A stretch of 60,066 nucleotides of DNA from Rhodobacteraceae bacterium HLUCCO18 (GTDB lineage: Bacteria; Pseudomonadota; Alphaproteobacteria; Rhodobacterales; Rhodobacteraceae): NCBI GenBank assembly GCA_001314805.1, contig LJSY01000025.1, positions 1 to 60,066 of the forward strand, read 5' to 3'. The position numbers and the translations under genes were made by a program. Below, in pieces: positions 45,366 through 55,254 of the stretch (position 1 is its first letter; each line of letters opens with the position of its first letter). The notes beneath the pieces were generated by a model that ran no database searches, was not told the origin of the DNA, and saw nothing but the letters and a program-made list of their open reading frames with translations.

Positions 45366-46360
45366 CCGTCTATGCCCTCAACGGCCTCGGACGGATCGGG
45401 AAGCTTGCGCTGAAGCCGCTTCTCGAACGCGGGGCGCAGATCGCCTGGATCAATGACGCCGTAGGCGATGCCGCGATGCACGCGCATCTGCTGGAGTTCG
45501 ACACGGTGCATGGCCGCTGGGATGCCGATTTCGCCCATGACGACGAGAGCATCAGCATCGACGGTACACGCCTGCCCTTCATCGGTACGCGAGACCTGTC
45601 CAATCTGCCGCTCGAGGGCGTGGACGTGGTCATCGACTGCACCGGCGTGTTCAAGACCGAGGAGAAGCTCGCGCCCTATTTCGAGGCGGGCGTGAAGAAG
45701 GTCGTGGTCAGCGCGCCCGTCAAGGACGGGGACGCCGCCAATATCGTCTACGGCGTGAACCACGAGATCTACGATCCCGCACGGCACCGGATCGTCACGG
45801 CGGCCTCCTGCACGACGAACTGCCTCGCACCGGTTGTGAAGGTCGTGCACGAGGCCATCGGCATCCGCCACGGGTCGATCACCACGATCCACGACGTGAC
45901 CAACACCCAGACCATCGTCGACCGCCCCGCCAAGGACTTGCGCCGCGCGCGATCGGCGCTGAACTCGCTGATCCCCACGACGACGGGCAGCGCCACGGCG
46001 ATCACGCTGATCTATCCCGAGCTGAAGGGCCGCCTGAACGGGCATGCTGTGCGCGTGCCGCTTCTGAACGCGTCGCTCACCGATTGCGTGTTCGAACTGG
46101 AGCGCGCGACGACGGTGGAAGAGGTCAACGCGCTCTTTCAGGCCGCGGCGGACGGTCCGCTTGCGGGCATCCTCGGCTATGAGGAGCGGCCCCTGGTGTC
46201 GGCCGACTACACCAACGACACCCGGTCCTCGATCGTCGACGCGCCCTCGACCATGGTCGTCAACGGCACGCAGCTGAAGGTCTACGCCTGGTACGACAAC
46301 GAAATGGGCTATGCCCATCGGCTGGTCGACGTGGCGTTCATGGTCGGTGCCTCGGCATGA
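45362..46360 (+). CDS. ArsJ-associated glyceraldehyde-3-phosphate dehydrogenase
   Basis: This GAPDH paralogue uses arsenate in place of phosphate to form 1-arseno-3-phosphoglycerate for export by ArsJ. The NAD motif is [11 protein letters not shown], the active-site Cys150 lies in AASCTTNC, and a catalytic His region is also present. Length is 332 residues. N-terminal [10 protein letters not shown] differs from housekeeping GAPDH. Its location, overlapping arsR-arsC and arsJ on both sides, defines it as the arsenate-resistance form. Confidence 0.93.
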   Translation: MTVYALNGLGRIGKLALKPLLERGAQIAWINDAVGDAAMHAHLLEFDTVHGRWDADFAHDDESISIDGTRLPFIGTRDLSNLPLEGVDVVIDCTGVFKTEEKLAPYFEAGVKKVVVSAPVKDGDAANIVYGVNHEIYDPARHRIVTAASCTTNCLAPVVKVVHEAIGIRHGSITTIHDVTNTQTIVDRPAKDLRRARSALNSLIPTTTGSATAITLIYPELKGRLNGHAVRVPLLNASLTDCVFELERATTVEEVNALFQAAADGPLAGILGYEERPLVSADYTNDTRSSIVDAPSTMVVNGTQLKVYAWYDNEMGYAHRLVDVAFMVGASA

Positions 46361-47631
46361 GTGCCGCGGCGCGTCCCGAGGGTATTTCGGCCTATATCGC
46401 CGTCACGGCGGCCTACTGGTCCTTCATGTTGACGGACGGCGCATTGCGCATGCTGGTCCTGCTGCATTTCCACACGCTGGGATTCACGCCGGTCCAACTG
46501 GCTTACCTGTTCGTGCTCTACGAGATCGCGGGCGTGGTGACGAACCTTTCGGCCGGATGGATCGCGGCGCGCTTCGGGCTGACCCGGACGCTCTACGTGG
46601 GGCTTGGTCTGCAGGTCGTGGCGCTTGTGGCCCTCTCGCGGCTGGACCCCGCATGGGCGATCGGGACATCCGTCGCCTTCGTGATGCTGGTGCAGGGCGC
46701 CTCGGGCGTGGCCAAGGACCTGTCGAAGATGTCGTCGAAATCGGCGGTCAAGCTGCTGGCGCCGACCGAGGGCGACGGGCTGTTCCGCTGGGTCGCGCTG
46801 CTGACCGGATCGAAGAACGCGGTGAAGGGCCTCGGCTTTCTGCTGGGTGCCGGGCTTCTGGCCACCGCCGGCTTCACGGTCGCGGTTCTGGCCATGGCGG
46901 CGGTGCTGGCCGTGATCCTTGCCGTGATCCTCGTGGCGATGCCCACGGGTCTGCCGACAGGGCGCAAGGGCGCGAAGTTTTCCGAGGTGTTTTCCAAGTC
47001 GTCCAACGTCAACTGGCTGAGTGCGGCGCGCGTGACGCTTTTCGGCGCGCGGGACGTGTGGTTCGTGGTCGGCATCCCGATCTATTTCTACGCCGTGCTG
47101 TCGGACGGAAGCACCGAGGGGAACCGCGCGGCCTTCTTCATGATCGGCACCTTCATGGCCGTCTGGATCATCCTTTACGGCGCGGTGCAGGCGGCGGCAC
47201 CCCGGCTGCTCAGGGCCGCGTCCCGCCCGCAGGCGGAGCTGATCGGCGCGGCACGCGGCTGGGCGGCGGTGCTGGCGGTGGTGCCCGCGCTTCTGGCCAT
47301 CGCGGTGGCGGTGACGCCGGCTCCGGCCCCGTGGCTGACGGCGACGCTCGTCGGCGGTCTGCTGGTCTTCGGCGGGCTGTTCGCGGTGAATTCCTCGCTC
47401 CACTCCTACCTGATCCTGGCCTTCACTCGGGCCGAGCGGGTGACGATGGATGTGGGCTTCTACTATATGGCGAACGCGGCGGGTCGGCTGATCGGGACGG
47501 TTCTGTCCGGCCTGACATACCAGCTGGGCGGCTTGCCGCTGACACTGGGCACGGCGGCGGTGCTCCTGCTCTGTTCGGCATGGTCGGCCGGACATCTGCG
47601 GCCATTGGTGCGCGAAACGGTGGTGGGCTGA
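46357..47631 (+). CDS. arsJ: Organoarsenical efflux MFS transporter ArsJ
   Basis: ArsJ exports 1-arseno-3-phosphoglycerate, which then decays to arsenate outside. It is a 424-residue major-facilitator protein with about twelve membrane segments. Features include [20 protein letters not shown] near the N-terminus, [15 protein letters not shown] in a loop and [20 protein letters not shown]. The GAPDH stop overlaps its ATG by 4 bases. The operon therefore has sensing/reduction, arsenylation and export. Confidence 0.93.
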   Translation: MSAAARPEGISAYIAVTAAYWSFMLTDGALRMLVLLHFHTLGFTPVQLAYLFVLYEIAGVVTNLSAGWIAARFGLTRTLYVGLGLQVVALVALSRLDPAWAIGTSVAFVMLVQGASGVAKDLSKMSSKSAVKLLAPTEGDGLFRWVALLTGSKNAVKGLGFLLGAGLLATAGFTVAVLAMAAVLAVILAVILVAMPTGLPTGRKGAKFSEVFSKSSNVNWLSAARVTLFGARDVWFVVGIPIYFYAVLSDGSTEGNRAAFFMIGTFMAVWIILYGAVQAAAPRLLRAASRPQAELIGAARGWAAVLAVVPALLAIAVAVTPAPAPWLTATLVGGLLVFGGLFAVNSSLHSYLILAFTRAERVTMDVGFYYMANAAGRLIGTVLSGLTYQLGGLPLTLGTAAVLLLCSAWSAGHLRPLVRETVVG

Positions 47632-47818
47632 CCCACTGGCGGAGGGCCCGTTTGCCACGGCCGAGTCGCATTCGCGGGCGCATGTCGGCTCGCCCTGTGC
47701 CGATACGGCCTGACCGACCTTGCCTCGCCTCGTGATTCTGGCACGGGCGTGTTCGCAACAGGGCCGGTCCCGACAAAAAAATCCCCGCAATCCAAGCCAA
47801 TTGAGGCCACCAACGCAG

Positions 47819-47858
47819 GTGTCATACGTCTGTTACAAAACTGTTCAAGAAGCGTCAC
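47819..47858 (+). promoter_or_regulatory. Pho box with four 11-bp-spaced repeats upstream of pstS
   Basis: Four 7-bp direct repeats at an exact 11-base period read GTGTCAT (47819), CTGTTAC (47830), CTGTTCA (47841) and GCGTCAC (47852). Spacers are 4 bases, mostly A-rich. This fits the PhoB consensus CTGTCAT-N4-CTGTCAT, and four half-sites allow two PhoB dimers. pstS starts 64 bases downstream. Confidence 0.85.
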
Positions 47859-47922
47859 GGAGCGCGGATAGGCAGTGCGTCGAGGACGCCTGGCGTCCCG
47901 GACAAAAACCTATGGAGAAGTC

Positions 47923-48957
47923 ATGTCTCATCTCAAGCTTTCCACGGCAGTGATCGCGGTCGTTGCGATCTCGGCTACTGCTGCTGCAGCGCGCGAAGAA
48001 ATTCGCCGCGTCGGTTCGTCCACCGTGTTCCCCTACACCCAGGCGGTCGCGGAGCAGTTCGCGAACAACACCGGTTTCCCCTCGCCGATCGTCGAATCGA
48101 CCGGCACGGGCGGTGGCATGCAGATCTTCTGCGGCGGTATCGGCGAGGATTTCGCTGACATCACCGGCGCCTCGCGCCGCATGAAGCCGTCGGAATACCA
48201 GCTCTGCGTCGAGGGCGGTGTGACCGACATCACCGAAGCCCGCATCGGTTCGGACGGTCTGTCGATCGCCATCTCGCGCGACAACGATTTCGCGTGGGAC
48301 CTGACGCTGGAAGAGATCTACCTGGCGCTCGGCGCGCAGGTGCCGGTCGACGGCGAGTGGGCCGACAACCCCTACACCACCTGGAACGAGATCAACCCGG
48401 ACTTCCCGGAAGTCGAGATCGAGGTTCTGGGCCCTCCGCCGACCTCCGGCACGCGCGACGCCTTCGTCGAGCTGGCTATGTGGGAAGGCTGCATGGAGCT
48501 CGACTACGTCGCGGACAACCATGACGAGGACTGGGTCGAAGAGAACTGCTCGCGCATGCGCACTGACGGCCCGTTCATCGAAGCCGGCGAGAACGACAAC
48601 CTGATCGTGCAGCGCCTGCAGGCCAACTCCGACGCGATGGGCATCTTCGGCTACTCCTTCCTGTTCGAGAACCAGGACACGCTGAAGGCGGTCACGGTCA
48701 ACGGCGTCGAGCCGATGTCGGAAACCATCGCCGATGGGTCCTACCCGATCTCGCGTCCGTTGTTCTTCTACATCAAGAACGCGCATCGCGGCGTGATCCC
48801 GGGCTTCAACGAGTTCCTCGATGAATACATGTCCGAGGAAGCCCTGGCGCCCGGCGGCTACCTCGAAGAGCGCGGTCTGGTTCCGCTCTCCGACACTGCC
48901 CGTGCGGAACTGCGCGAGCGCGTGGCGAACGCGGTCACCATGGATCCGATCGAGTAA
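47923..48957 (+). CDS. pstS: Phosphate ABC transporter substrate-binding protein
   Basis: PstS is the periplasmic phosphate-binding subunit. It has a Sec signal peptide (LSTAVIAVVAISATAAAA). The phosphate-binding loops are RRVGSSTVFP, STGTGGGM and PPPTSGTRDAFVEL. Length is 344 residues, typical of the alphaproteobacterial PstS. ATG at 47923 follows GGAG. It heads the pst-pho operon and is preceded by a Pho box. Confidence 0.95.
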   Translation: MSHLKLSTAVIAVVAISATAAAAREEIRRVGSSTVFPYTQAVAEQFANNTGFPSPIVESTGTGGGMQIFCGGIGEDFADITGASRRMKPSEYQLCVEGGVTDITEARIGSDGLSIAISRDNDFAWDLTLEEIYLALGAQVPVDGEWADNPYTTWNEINPDFPEVEIEVLGPPPTSGTRDAFVELAMWEGCMELDYVADNHDEDWVEENCSRMRTDGPFIEAGENDNLIVQRLQANSDAMGIFGYSFLFENQDTLKAVTVNGVEPMSETIADGSYPISRPLFFYIKNAHRGVIPGFNEFLDEYMSEEALAPGGYLEERGLVPLSDTARAELRERVANAVTMDPIE

Positions 48958-48976
48958 GGCGCCCAAAGCGTCATTG

Positions 48977-49005
48977 GCCGCCCGGTGCTTCACCGGGCGG
49001 CTTTC
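48977..49005 (+). terminator. Strong hairpin between pstS and pstC
   Basis: GCCGCCCGGTG (48977-48987) and CACCGGGCGGC (48991-49001) form an 11-bp perfect stem with a 3-base loop followed by TTTCTT. It resembles an intrinsic terminator inside the operon and probably lets only part of transcription pass, giving more PstS than membrane subunits. It could also stabilise the pstS 3' end. Confidence 0.75.
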
Positions 49006-49027
49006 TTCACCTTGCTGAGTGGTCATC

Positions 49028-50404
49028 ATGACATTGCTTGCATTCGCACTTCTGCTCCTGGCGGCAGTCATTGGCTACTTGGTCAATTGGCGGGCGGCGC
49101 GCGCGATCCGCGAAGGCGGCCAGCGGCTTCATTCCCTCATGGGGTTTCACGGGCTGTTTTCACTCCTGATGATCCTCGTGCCCGTGCTGACCGTGTTGCT
49201 GCTGTGGCTTGGATTTGAAGGGCCTGTGATCAATCGCATGATCCTAGCCTCGCTTCCGGCCGGGGAACTGGAAGGGTTGGGAAGCGGCGCGATACAGCTG
49301 ATCTCGGCCGAAATCCGGTCGATCGCCGGTGGCCGCATCTTCGGCACGCCCGAAGACTGGAAACTGGATGCGGCGGACCGGCTGATCGCCTTGCGGACGT
49401 GGAGCGACATTCTTCTCGTCGTCGTCGTTGTGATCCTGTCGCTTGGCATCCTCCTGTTTAGCCGCAGCCGTGTGACCGCCGACTTCCGTGCCCGGCAAGC
49501 CTCTGAGTCCATCGTGAAGGGTCTCATGATCGCCTGTTCAGTGGTGGCGATCTTCACGACCGTCGGCATCATCTTCGCACTGGTCTTCGAGGCCTATCGC
49601 TTCTTCCAGATCGTGCCGTTCACAGAGTTCCTCTTCGGCACCAACTGGGAGCCGCAGATCCCGATCCGGGAAGACCAGATCGCGGCCGAAGGCGCGTTCG
49701 GCTGGCTTCCGGTCATCATCGGGACGCTTGTCATCAGCTTTGTCGCGATGTTCATCGCGACACCGGTCGGCCTACTGTCGGCCATCTATCTCAACGAATT
49801 CGCGCCGAAAACCGTGCGCGCGGTGGTCAAGCCGGTGCTGGAGATCCTGTCCGGCGTGCCGACCGTGGTTTACGGATTTTTCGCCATTCTCGTCGTGGCG
49901 CCCGCGTTGCGCGGCACCGGGGCGGATCTCGGCATCGACATCTCGTCCAACACCGCGCTTGCGGCGGGCGGGGTTATGGGGATCATGCTGATCCCGTTCA
50001 TCTCCTCCTTCGCCGATGACGCCTTGTCGGCGGTGCCGCGCAGTCTGCGGGACGGCTCGCTCGCGCTGGGTGCGACGCGGGGCGAGACGATGCGCAAGGT
50101 GCTGTTCCCTGCGGCCATTCCGGGCATCGTGGGCGGCGTTCTGCTGGCCGTCAGCCGGGCCATTGGTGAAACCATGATCGTGGTGATGGCCGCGGGTCTC
50201 ATGGCGCGGATGACGATCAACCCGCTCGACAGCGTGACGACCGTCACCGTGCAGATCGTGACCCTGCTGATCGGCGACACGGCCTTCGACAACCCCAAGA
50301 CCCTTGCGGCCTTCGCGCTTGGCCTGATGCTCTTCGTCATCACGCTCGGCATCAACGTGCTGGCGCTTCGTATCGTCCGCAAATACCGTGAAATCTACGA
50401 CTGA
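49028..50404 (+). CDS. pstC: Phosphate ABC transporter permease PstC
   Basis: This inner-membrane subunit of the PstSCAB importer is longer (458 residues) than the E. coli form because of an extended N-terminal part. The membrane-coupling EAA-type loop is in RDGSLALGATRGETMRKVLFPAAIPGIVGG. FIATPVGLLSAIYLNEFAP and SGVPTVVYGFFAILVVAP are typical. ATG at 49028 is chosen; GTG at 49019 is an alternative. Confidence 0.94.
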   Translation: MTLLAFALLLLAAVIGYLVNWRAARAIREGGQRLHSLMGFHGLFSLLMILVPVLTVLLLWLGFEGPVINRMILASLPAGELEGLGSGAIQLISAEIRSIAGGRIFGTPEDWKLDAADRLIALRTWSDILLVVVVVILSLGILLFSRSRVTADFRARQASESIVKGLMIACSVVAIFTTVGIIFALVFEAYRFFQIVPFTEFLFGTNWEPQIPIREDQIAAEGAFGWLPVIIGTLVISFVAMFIATPVGLLSAIYLNEFAPKTVRAVVKPVLEILSGVPTVVYGFFAILVVAPALRGTGADLGIDISSNTALAAGGVMGIMLIPFISSFADDALSAVPRSLRDGSLALGATRGETMRKVLFPAAIPGIVGGVLLAVSRAIGETMIVVMAAGLMARMTINPLDSVTTVTVQIVTLLIGDTAFDNPKTLAAFALGLMLFVITLGINVLALRIVRKYREIYD

Positions 50405-50415
50405 GGCACCCAGCC

Positions 50416-51708
50416 ATGGCTGACATCACCGACCGGGTTGACCCCCCGCGCAAGACCTCGCTCACGCAGAGTTCGGCCGCCGTCGCCCGGCGCAAGCGGG
50501 CCGACCTGATCCTTCAGGGTTTCGGCCTCGGCGCGATTCTCGTGGCGTTTACCGTGCTGTTCATCCTGATCGCCTCGCTGGTGACCACGGGGTTCAGCGC
50601 CTTCGTGCAGACGCATGTGACGCTCGACGTCTATGTCGATCCCGACGAGATCAGCGAAGAGCAATTGCCGCGCGGTGGCTTTCAGGATGTGCTGACCGAT
50701 GCCATGTTGGCCAACCTGCCGAACGCAGACCCCGAGGACGACGTCCGCGCGGTGCGCGCGATCCTGTCGAACGGGGCGCAATTCGCCCTGCGCGACATGG
50801 TGGCAGACGACCCGAGCCTGATCGGCCAGACGGTCACGATGACGGTGCCGGCCTCTGACCCGTTCGACCAGCTCAACAAGGGCAATGTCGACCGCGCCAC
50901 GCCGGAAGGGCAGCGGCGTGTGAATGACCGGGAAATCGAATGGTTCGACACGCTCGACGAGGCCGGCATGATCACCACGCCGTTGAACTTCGGCCTGATC
51001 ACGAATGCCGACTCGCGTTTTCCGGAACTGGCCGGCCTGCGCGGGGCGCTGGTGGGGTCGTTCTACGCGCTCCTGACCTGCTTCCTGATCGCGTTCCCGG
51101 TCGGCATCGGTGCCGCGATCTATCTCGAGGAATTCGCCCCCAAGAACAGGGTGTCGGACTTCATCGAGGTCAACATCAACAACCTGGCGGCCGTGCCGTC
51201 GGTGGTCTTCGGCTTGCTGGCTCTGGCGGTGTTCCTGAACTGGTTCGGTCTGCCGCGGTCCGCGCCCTTCGTGGGCGGTCTGACGCTGGCGCTGATGACG
51301 ATGCCGACGATCATCATCGCCACGCGCGCGGCGCTGAAGGCCGTGCCCCCTTCGATCCGTGAGGCCGCGCTGGGCGTGGGCGCGTCCAAGCAGCAGGTGG
51401 TCTTCGGCCATGTCCTGCCCCTGGCGATGCCCGGCATCCTGACCGGCACGATCATCGGGCTGGCGCAGGCGCTGGGCGAAACCGCGCCGCTTCTGCTGAT
51501 CGGGATGAATGCGTTCATCACCTCGGCGCCGTCCTCGCCCTTCGAGCCGGCGACCGCCTTGCCGACGCAGATCTACATCTGGGCCGACAGCCCCGAGCGC
51601 GGCTTCGTCAGCCGCACATCGGCCGCCATCCTCGTGCTGCTGGGCTTTCTCGTCACGATGAACGCGATCGCCATCTACCTGAGAAACAAGTTCGAGCGCC
51701 AGTGGTGA
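50416..51708 (+). CDS. pstA: Phosphate ABC transporter permease PstA
   Basis: This is the second permease subunit of PstSCAB. It has 430 residues, with an N-terminal extracytoplasmic extension of the DUF3333 type (about 140 residues between the first and second membrane segments). The EAA-like loop is in [49 protein letters not shown] is a hallmark. It lies 11 bases after pstC. Confidence 0.94.
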   Translation: MADITDRVDPPRKTSLTQSSAAVARRKRADLILQGFGLGAILVAFTVLFILIASLVTTGFSAFVQTHVTLDVYVDPDEISEEQLPRGGFQDVLTDAMLANLPNADPEDDVRAVRAILSNGAQFALRDMVADDPSLIGQTVTMTVPASDPFDQLNKGNVDRATPEGQRRVNDREIEWFDTLDEAGMITTPLNFGLITNADSRFPELAGLRGALVGSFYALLTCFLIAFPVGIGAAIYLEEFAPKNRVSDFIEVNINNLAAVPSVVFGLLALAVFLNWFGLPRSAPFVGGLTLALMTMPTIIIATRAALKAVPPSIREAALGVGASKQQVVFGHVLPLAMPGILTGTIIGLAQALGETAPLLLIGMNAFITSAPSSPFEPATALPTQIYIWADSPERGFVSRTSAAILVLLGFLVTMNAIAIYLRNKFERQW

Positions 51709-51728
51709 CCGCGATGGAGGATGCCGAT

Positions 51729-52526
51729 ATGTACGACATGAAAGTGACGGAGCAGCACGTGGACGATCTACAGATCAAGATGAAAGCACGCGAGGTCGAC
51801 GTCTTCTACGGCGACACCCATGCGATCCAGAAGGTCGACGTGGACATCCTCGACAAGACCGTCACCGCCTTCATCGGTCCGTCCGGTTGTGGCAAGTCGA
51901 CGTTCCTGCGCTGCCTCAACCGTATGAACGACACCATCGACGTGGCCCGCGTGGCCGGCGACATCACGCTCGACGGGGAGGACATCTACGACAAGCGGGT
52001 CGATCCGGTGCAATTGCGCGCCAAGGTCGGAATGGTGTTCCAGAAGCCCAACCCGTTCCCGAAGTCGATCTACGAAAATGTCGCCTATGGGCCCAAGATC
52101 CATGGTCTCGCCCGGAACAAGGCCGAGCTCGACGAGATCGTCGAGACCTCGTTGCGGCGTGCGGCGCTCTGGGACGAAGCGAAGGATCGTCTCGATCAGC
52201 CCGGCACGGGTCTTTCGGGCGGTCAGCAGCAGCGCCTGTGCATTGCGCGTGCCGTTGCCACGAACCCCGAGGTTCTGCTAATGGACGAGCCCTGTTCAGC
52301 GCTCGACCCCATCGCGACGGCGCAGGTCGAGGAACTCATCGACGAATTGCGCACGCGCTTCTCGGTGGTGATCGTGACCCACTCGATGCAGCAGGCCGCG
52401 CGCGTCAGCCAGAAGACCGCGTTTTTCCACCTCGGCGAACTGGTCGAATACGACGACACGTCGAAGATTTTCACCAACCCCGACGATCCGCGCACCGAAA
52501 GCTACATCACCGGCCGGATCGGCTGA
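51729..52526 (+). CDS. pstB: Phosphate ABC transporter ATPase PstB
   Basis: This is the ATPase of the phosphate importer. Walker A is GPSGCGKST, with [14 protein letters not shown] and Walker [32 protein letters not shown] is diagnostic of PstB. ATG at 51729 is chosen because GGAGG lies 8 bases upstream; an ATG at 51714 is in frame. Length is 265 residues. Confidence 0.95.
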   Translation: MYDMKVTEQHVDDLQIKMKAREVDVFYGDTHAIQKVDVDILDKTVTAFIGPSGCGKSTFLRCLNRMNDTIDVARVAGDITLDGEDIYDKRVDPVQLRAKVGMVFQKPNPFPKSIYENVAYGPKIHGLARNKAELDEIVETSLRRAALWDEAKDRLDQPGTGLSGGQQQRLCIARAVATNPEVLLMDEPCSALDPIATAQVEELIDELRTRFSVVIVTHSMQQAARVSQKTAFFHLGELVEYDDTSKIFTNPDDPRTESYITGRIG

Positions 52527-52551
52527 GCGCTTCATTCAGGACGGACATAAA

Positions 52552-53265
52552 ATGGTTTCGACGGAACATATCGTCGCTTCTTTCGACCGCGATCTCGAGG
52601 CGATCCAGGCGACCATCATGCGCATGGGCGGCCTCGTGGAGGACGCAATCGCGAAATCCGCGAGGGCGCTGGATGCCCGCGATCCCGACCTGGCGCGCAG
52701 CGTGCGCGAGGGCGATGCCGCCATCGATGCGCTTGATGAACAGATCAACGAGGAGGCCGCGCGCATCATCGCTCAGCGTCAGCCCATCGCCACCGATCTG
52801 CGCACGGTGCTGTCGGTGTTCCGCATCTCCTCCAACCTCGAGCGGATCGGCGATTACGCCAAGAACATCGCCAAGCGGTCCGAGGTCATCCTGGACCACC
52901 CGCCGGTCGACGGCACGGGCGCCTCGCTGCGGCGCATGGCGCGGCAGGTGGAACTGATGCTCAAGGATGTGCTCGACGCCTATATCCAGCGCGATGCCGA
53001 CAAGGCGCTTGACGTGCGTGAGCGCGATCTCGAGGTCGACCAGATGTATTCGGCGTTGTTTCGCGAATACCTGACCTTCATGATGGAAGATCCGCGGAAC
53101 ATCACCACCTGCATGCATCTGCATTTCATGGCCAAGAACATCGAGCGCATGGGCGACCACGCGACCTCGATCGCCGAGCAGGTGATCTACCTCGTCACCG
53201 GCGAGATGCCCGAGGAGGACCGTCCGAAGCAGGAACACCTTCCATCGGACGGCGCGGCGGGCTGA
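52552..53265 (+). CDS. phoU: Phosphate-specific transport regulator PhoU
   Basis: PhoU links the Pst transporter to PhoR and keeps the Pho regulon off when phosphate is plentiful. The protein has two three-helix PhoU repeats with acidic metal-binding motifs: DALDEQINEEAARII and SNLERIGDYAKNIA in the first, and DQMYSALFREYLTFM and KNIERMGDHATSIAE in the second. Length is 237 residues. It lies 25 bases after pstB. Confidence 0.95.
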   Translation: MVSTEHIVASFDRDLEAIQATIMRMGGLVEDAIAKSARALDARDPDLARSVREGDAAIDALDEQINEEAARIIAQRQPIATDLRTVLSVFRISSNLERIGDYAKNIAKRSEVILDHPPVDGTGASLRRMARQVELMLKDVLDAYIQRDADKALDVRERDLEVDQMYSALFREYLTFMMEDPRNITTCMHLHFMAKNIERMGDHATSIAEQVIYLVTGEMPEEDRPKQEHLPSDGAAG

Positions 53266-53284
53266 TCGGGGCGGAGGCGGATAG

Positions 53285-53971
53285 ATGGCTGGCGAACCCC
53301 TGGTCCTGGTGGTCGAGGACGAACCCGCGCAGCGCGAGGTCCTGGCCTACAACATCCGCGCGGAAGGCTACGAGGTGGTCACCGCCGAGGCCGGCGACGA
53401 GGCGCTCGTCATCGTCCGCGAGACACCGCCCGACGTGATCATCCTGGACTGGATGCTGCCGAATGTCTCGGGCATCGAGGTCTGCCGTCAGCTCAAGATG
53501 TCCGGAGACACCGCGCGCATTCCGGTCATCATGCTGTCCGCCCGTTCCGAGGAGACGGACAAGGTCCGTGGGCTCGAGACGGGCGCGGACGACTACGTGA
53601 TCAAACCCTATTCCGTGGCCGAGCTTCTGGCGCGGCTGCGCACGCAGTTGCGTCGCATCCGTCCGGCGGCGGTGGGCGAGCGGCTGGAATTCGAGGACAT
53701 CGTGGTGGACCTCGCCGAGCACCGCGTCTTTCGCGACGGCGTCAGCCTCAGCCTCGGGCCGACCGAGTTCCGCCTGCTGACCGCCTTCATGGAGCGCCCG
53801 GGGCGGGTCTGGAGCCGCGAGCAGCTGCTCGACCGGGTCTGGGGCCGTGACATCTATGTCGACAGCCGCACGGTGGATGTCCATGTGGGCCGCCTGCGCA
53901 AGGCGCTCCGGGCCGCCGATGCGGGTGACCCGATCCGGACCGTGCGGGGCGCCGGCTACGCTCTTGGCTGA
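53285..53971 (+). CDS. phoB: Phosphate regulon response regulator PhoB
   Basis: This is an OmpR/PhoB-type regulator. The receiver domain has phosphoacceptor Asp55 in VIILDWMLPN, acidic pocket VVEDEP and the switch Lys in YVIKPYS. The C-terminal winged helix has LGPTEFRLLTAFM and VDVHVGRLRKAL. Length is 228 residues, typical. GGAGG precedes the ATG. Its end overlaps the following regulator gene. No phoR sensor kinase is present in the window. Confidence 0.96.
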   Translation: MAGEPLVLVVEDEPAQREVLAYNIRAEGYEVVTAEAGDEALVIVRETPPDVIILDWMLPNVSGIEVCRQLKMSGDTARIPVIMLSARSEETDKVRGLETGADDYVIKPYSVAELLARLRTQLRRIRPAAVGERLEFEDIVVDLAEHRVFRDGVSLSLGPTEFRLLTAFMERPGRVWSREQLLDRVWGRDIYVDSRTVDVHVGRLRKALRAADAGDPIRTVRGAGYALG

Positions 53972-54692
53972 CACGCAGGGCGATACGGCGTCCGGCGGGG
54001 ACCGGGCGCTTGACCTGCAACTGGGGTTCCGCGGATTCGCGGCCGGGTTCCATCCATTGCTCGACGCGTTTCTCGACCGTCACCGCGCGCAGCTCGGCGG
54101 GCTCACGCGGATCGCCGATGTGGAGGCGTTCATCGCCTGTATCTCCGACATGCGCCCCGACTACCTGCTGCTTGGGGCGACGGACGCGCCCGGGGATCTG
54201 CTCGACAGGATCGAGACGGCCTCCCGAAGCCCGCATCTGGCGGTTCTTCTGGCAGGATGCGGTGCGGCGGAGGAGGGCGGGACGCCCACCGGCCTGATGC
54301 TTGAGCCCGTCGCGGCGGATGCGGACGGCACCGAGCTTGCGCTGGTCCTGCGCGCCCTGATGCGCCGCTCGAGGCCGCAGGCCATGGTCGGACGCTCCGT
54401 CTCGGGCGCGCTCGAACTGGACGAGGCCTGCCTGACCTTCTCGATCCGGGGCGCCACGGTGTCGCTGAGCCTCGAGGTTTTCAGCGTGCTGGGCCTGATG
54501 ATGGACGCCCCCGATCGCGTCTGGGACCGGTCGGAGCTGCACCGTCTGGTGTTCGGCGCGACCTCCCGCAACGATATCCGCGCCATCGACACGCGGATCA
54601 GCCGGGCGCGGCGCCACGTGACCGCGGCCCTCGGCCACGATCCGATCCGTACTGTTCGTCGTGTCGGATACGCCCTGGTGCCCTATCCCTGA
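53964..54692 (+). CDS. PhoB-like winged-helix regulator with degenerate receiver
   Basis: This is a 242-residue protein. The C-terminal part is a complete OmpR/PhoB winged helix (VSLSLEVFSVLGLMMDAPDRVW, IDTRISRARRHVTAALG, IRTVRRVGYALVP). The N-terminal about 130 residues resemble a receiver domain but lack clear phosphorylation signatures (PDYLLLGATDAPGD replaces the usual D-x-x-M-P loop). The start is probably TTG at 53964, overlapping phoB by 8 bases; no ATG fits. Its position and coupling suggest a role with PhoB, perhaps phosphorylation-independent. Confidence 0.7.
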   Translation: MADTQGDTASGGDRALDLQLGFRGFAAGFHPLLDAFLDRHRAQLGGLTRIADVEAFIACISDMRPDYLLLGATDAPGDLLDRIETASRSPHLAVLLAGCGAAEEGGTPTGLMLEPVAADADGTELALVLRALMRRSRPQAMVGRSVSGALELDEACLTFSIRGATVSLSLEVFSVLGLMMDAPDRVWDRSELHRLVFGATSRNDIRAIDTRISRARRHVTAALGHDPIRTVRRVGYALVPYP

Positions 54693-54700
54693 GCGCCGCC

Positions 54701-55138
54701 TCAGGCGGTCGGCGCGGTGATGCAGGCGCGGAACGCGGCGACCTCGGGCGCGGCCCCCTCCAGATCGATCGGGACCGCGCGTTCGCCGCTCGCGGCCAGC
54801 GCCATGGCATTGAACTCCAGCCCGTCCAGCACGTTGCCGAACCCCCGGTCGCTGACGCTGAGCGTTCTGCCGTCCGACGACAGCACATGCCGCGCGGTCG
54901 AGATCGTGTTGGGCCGCGGCCCCTCGAAGCGCATGGCGAAGATGCCCGCCTCGGGCCAAGGCGCCGCAAGGCGAATGGCGATGGTGTATTCCGGCAGCGA
55001 CGGATCGTAGGTCAGCCGCACCTCGGCCTCGGCGCCGGAATGATCGAGCGTGCAGAGCCCGTCCTCGAGCCCGGCCTGCCAGGCCTGAGCCGGTCCGGCG
55101 ATCAGAAAGAGCGTGGCGATGGCGAAGATGCGACCCAT
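54701..55138 (-). CDS. Small exported protein of unknown function
   Basis: ATG at 55138 gives 145 residues with a signal peptide (MGRIFAIATLFLIAGPAQA). The mature part is acidic and beta-rich (EVRLTYDPSLPEYTIAIRL, FAMRFEGPRPNTISTARH). Paired Cys near each end (LCTLD, RACITA) could form a disulfide. No family was recognised. It is convergent with the PhoB-like regulator gene (8-base gap). Confidence 0.65.
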   Translation of the reverse strand: MGRIFAIATLFLIAGPAQAWQAGLEDGLCTLDHSGAEAEVRLTYDPSLPEYTIAIRLAAPWPEAGIFAMRFEGPRPNTISTARHVLSSDGRTLSVSDRGFGNVLDGLEFNAMALAASGERAVPIDLEGAAPEVAAFRACITAPTA

Positions 55139-55254
55139 GGCGCAGAAAGTGGGGCGATCGGCGCGTCCGGCAAGCCTGCGAAGGTGAAACGATTGACTGC
55201 GCCACCCAGGCGTCCGAACCTGCGCCCATGGAAGGAACGGGGGAGGAGATGACG

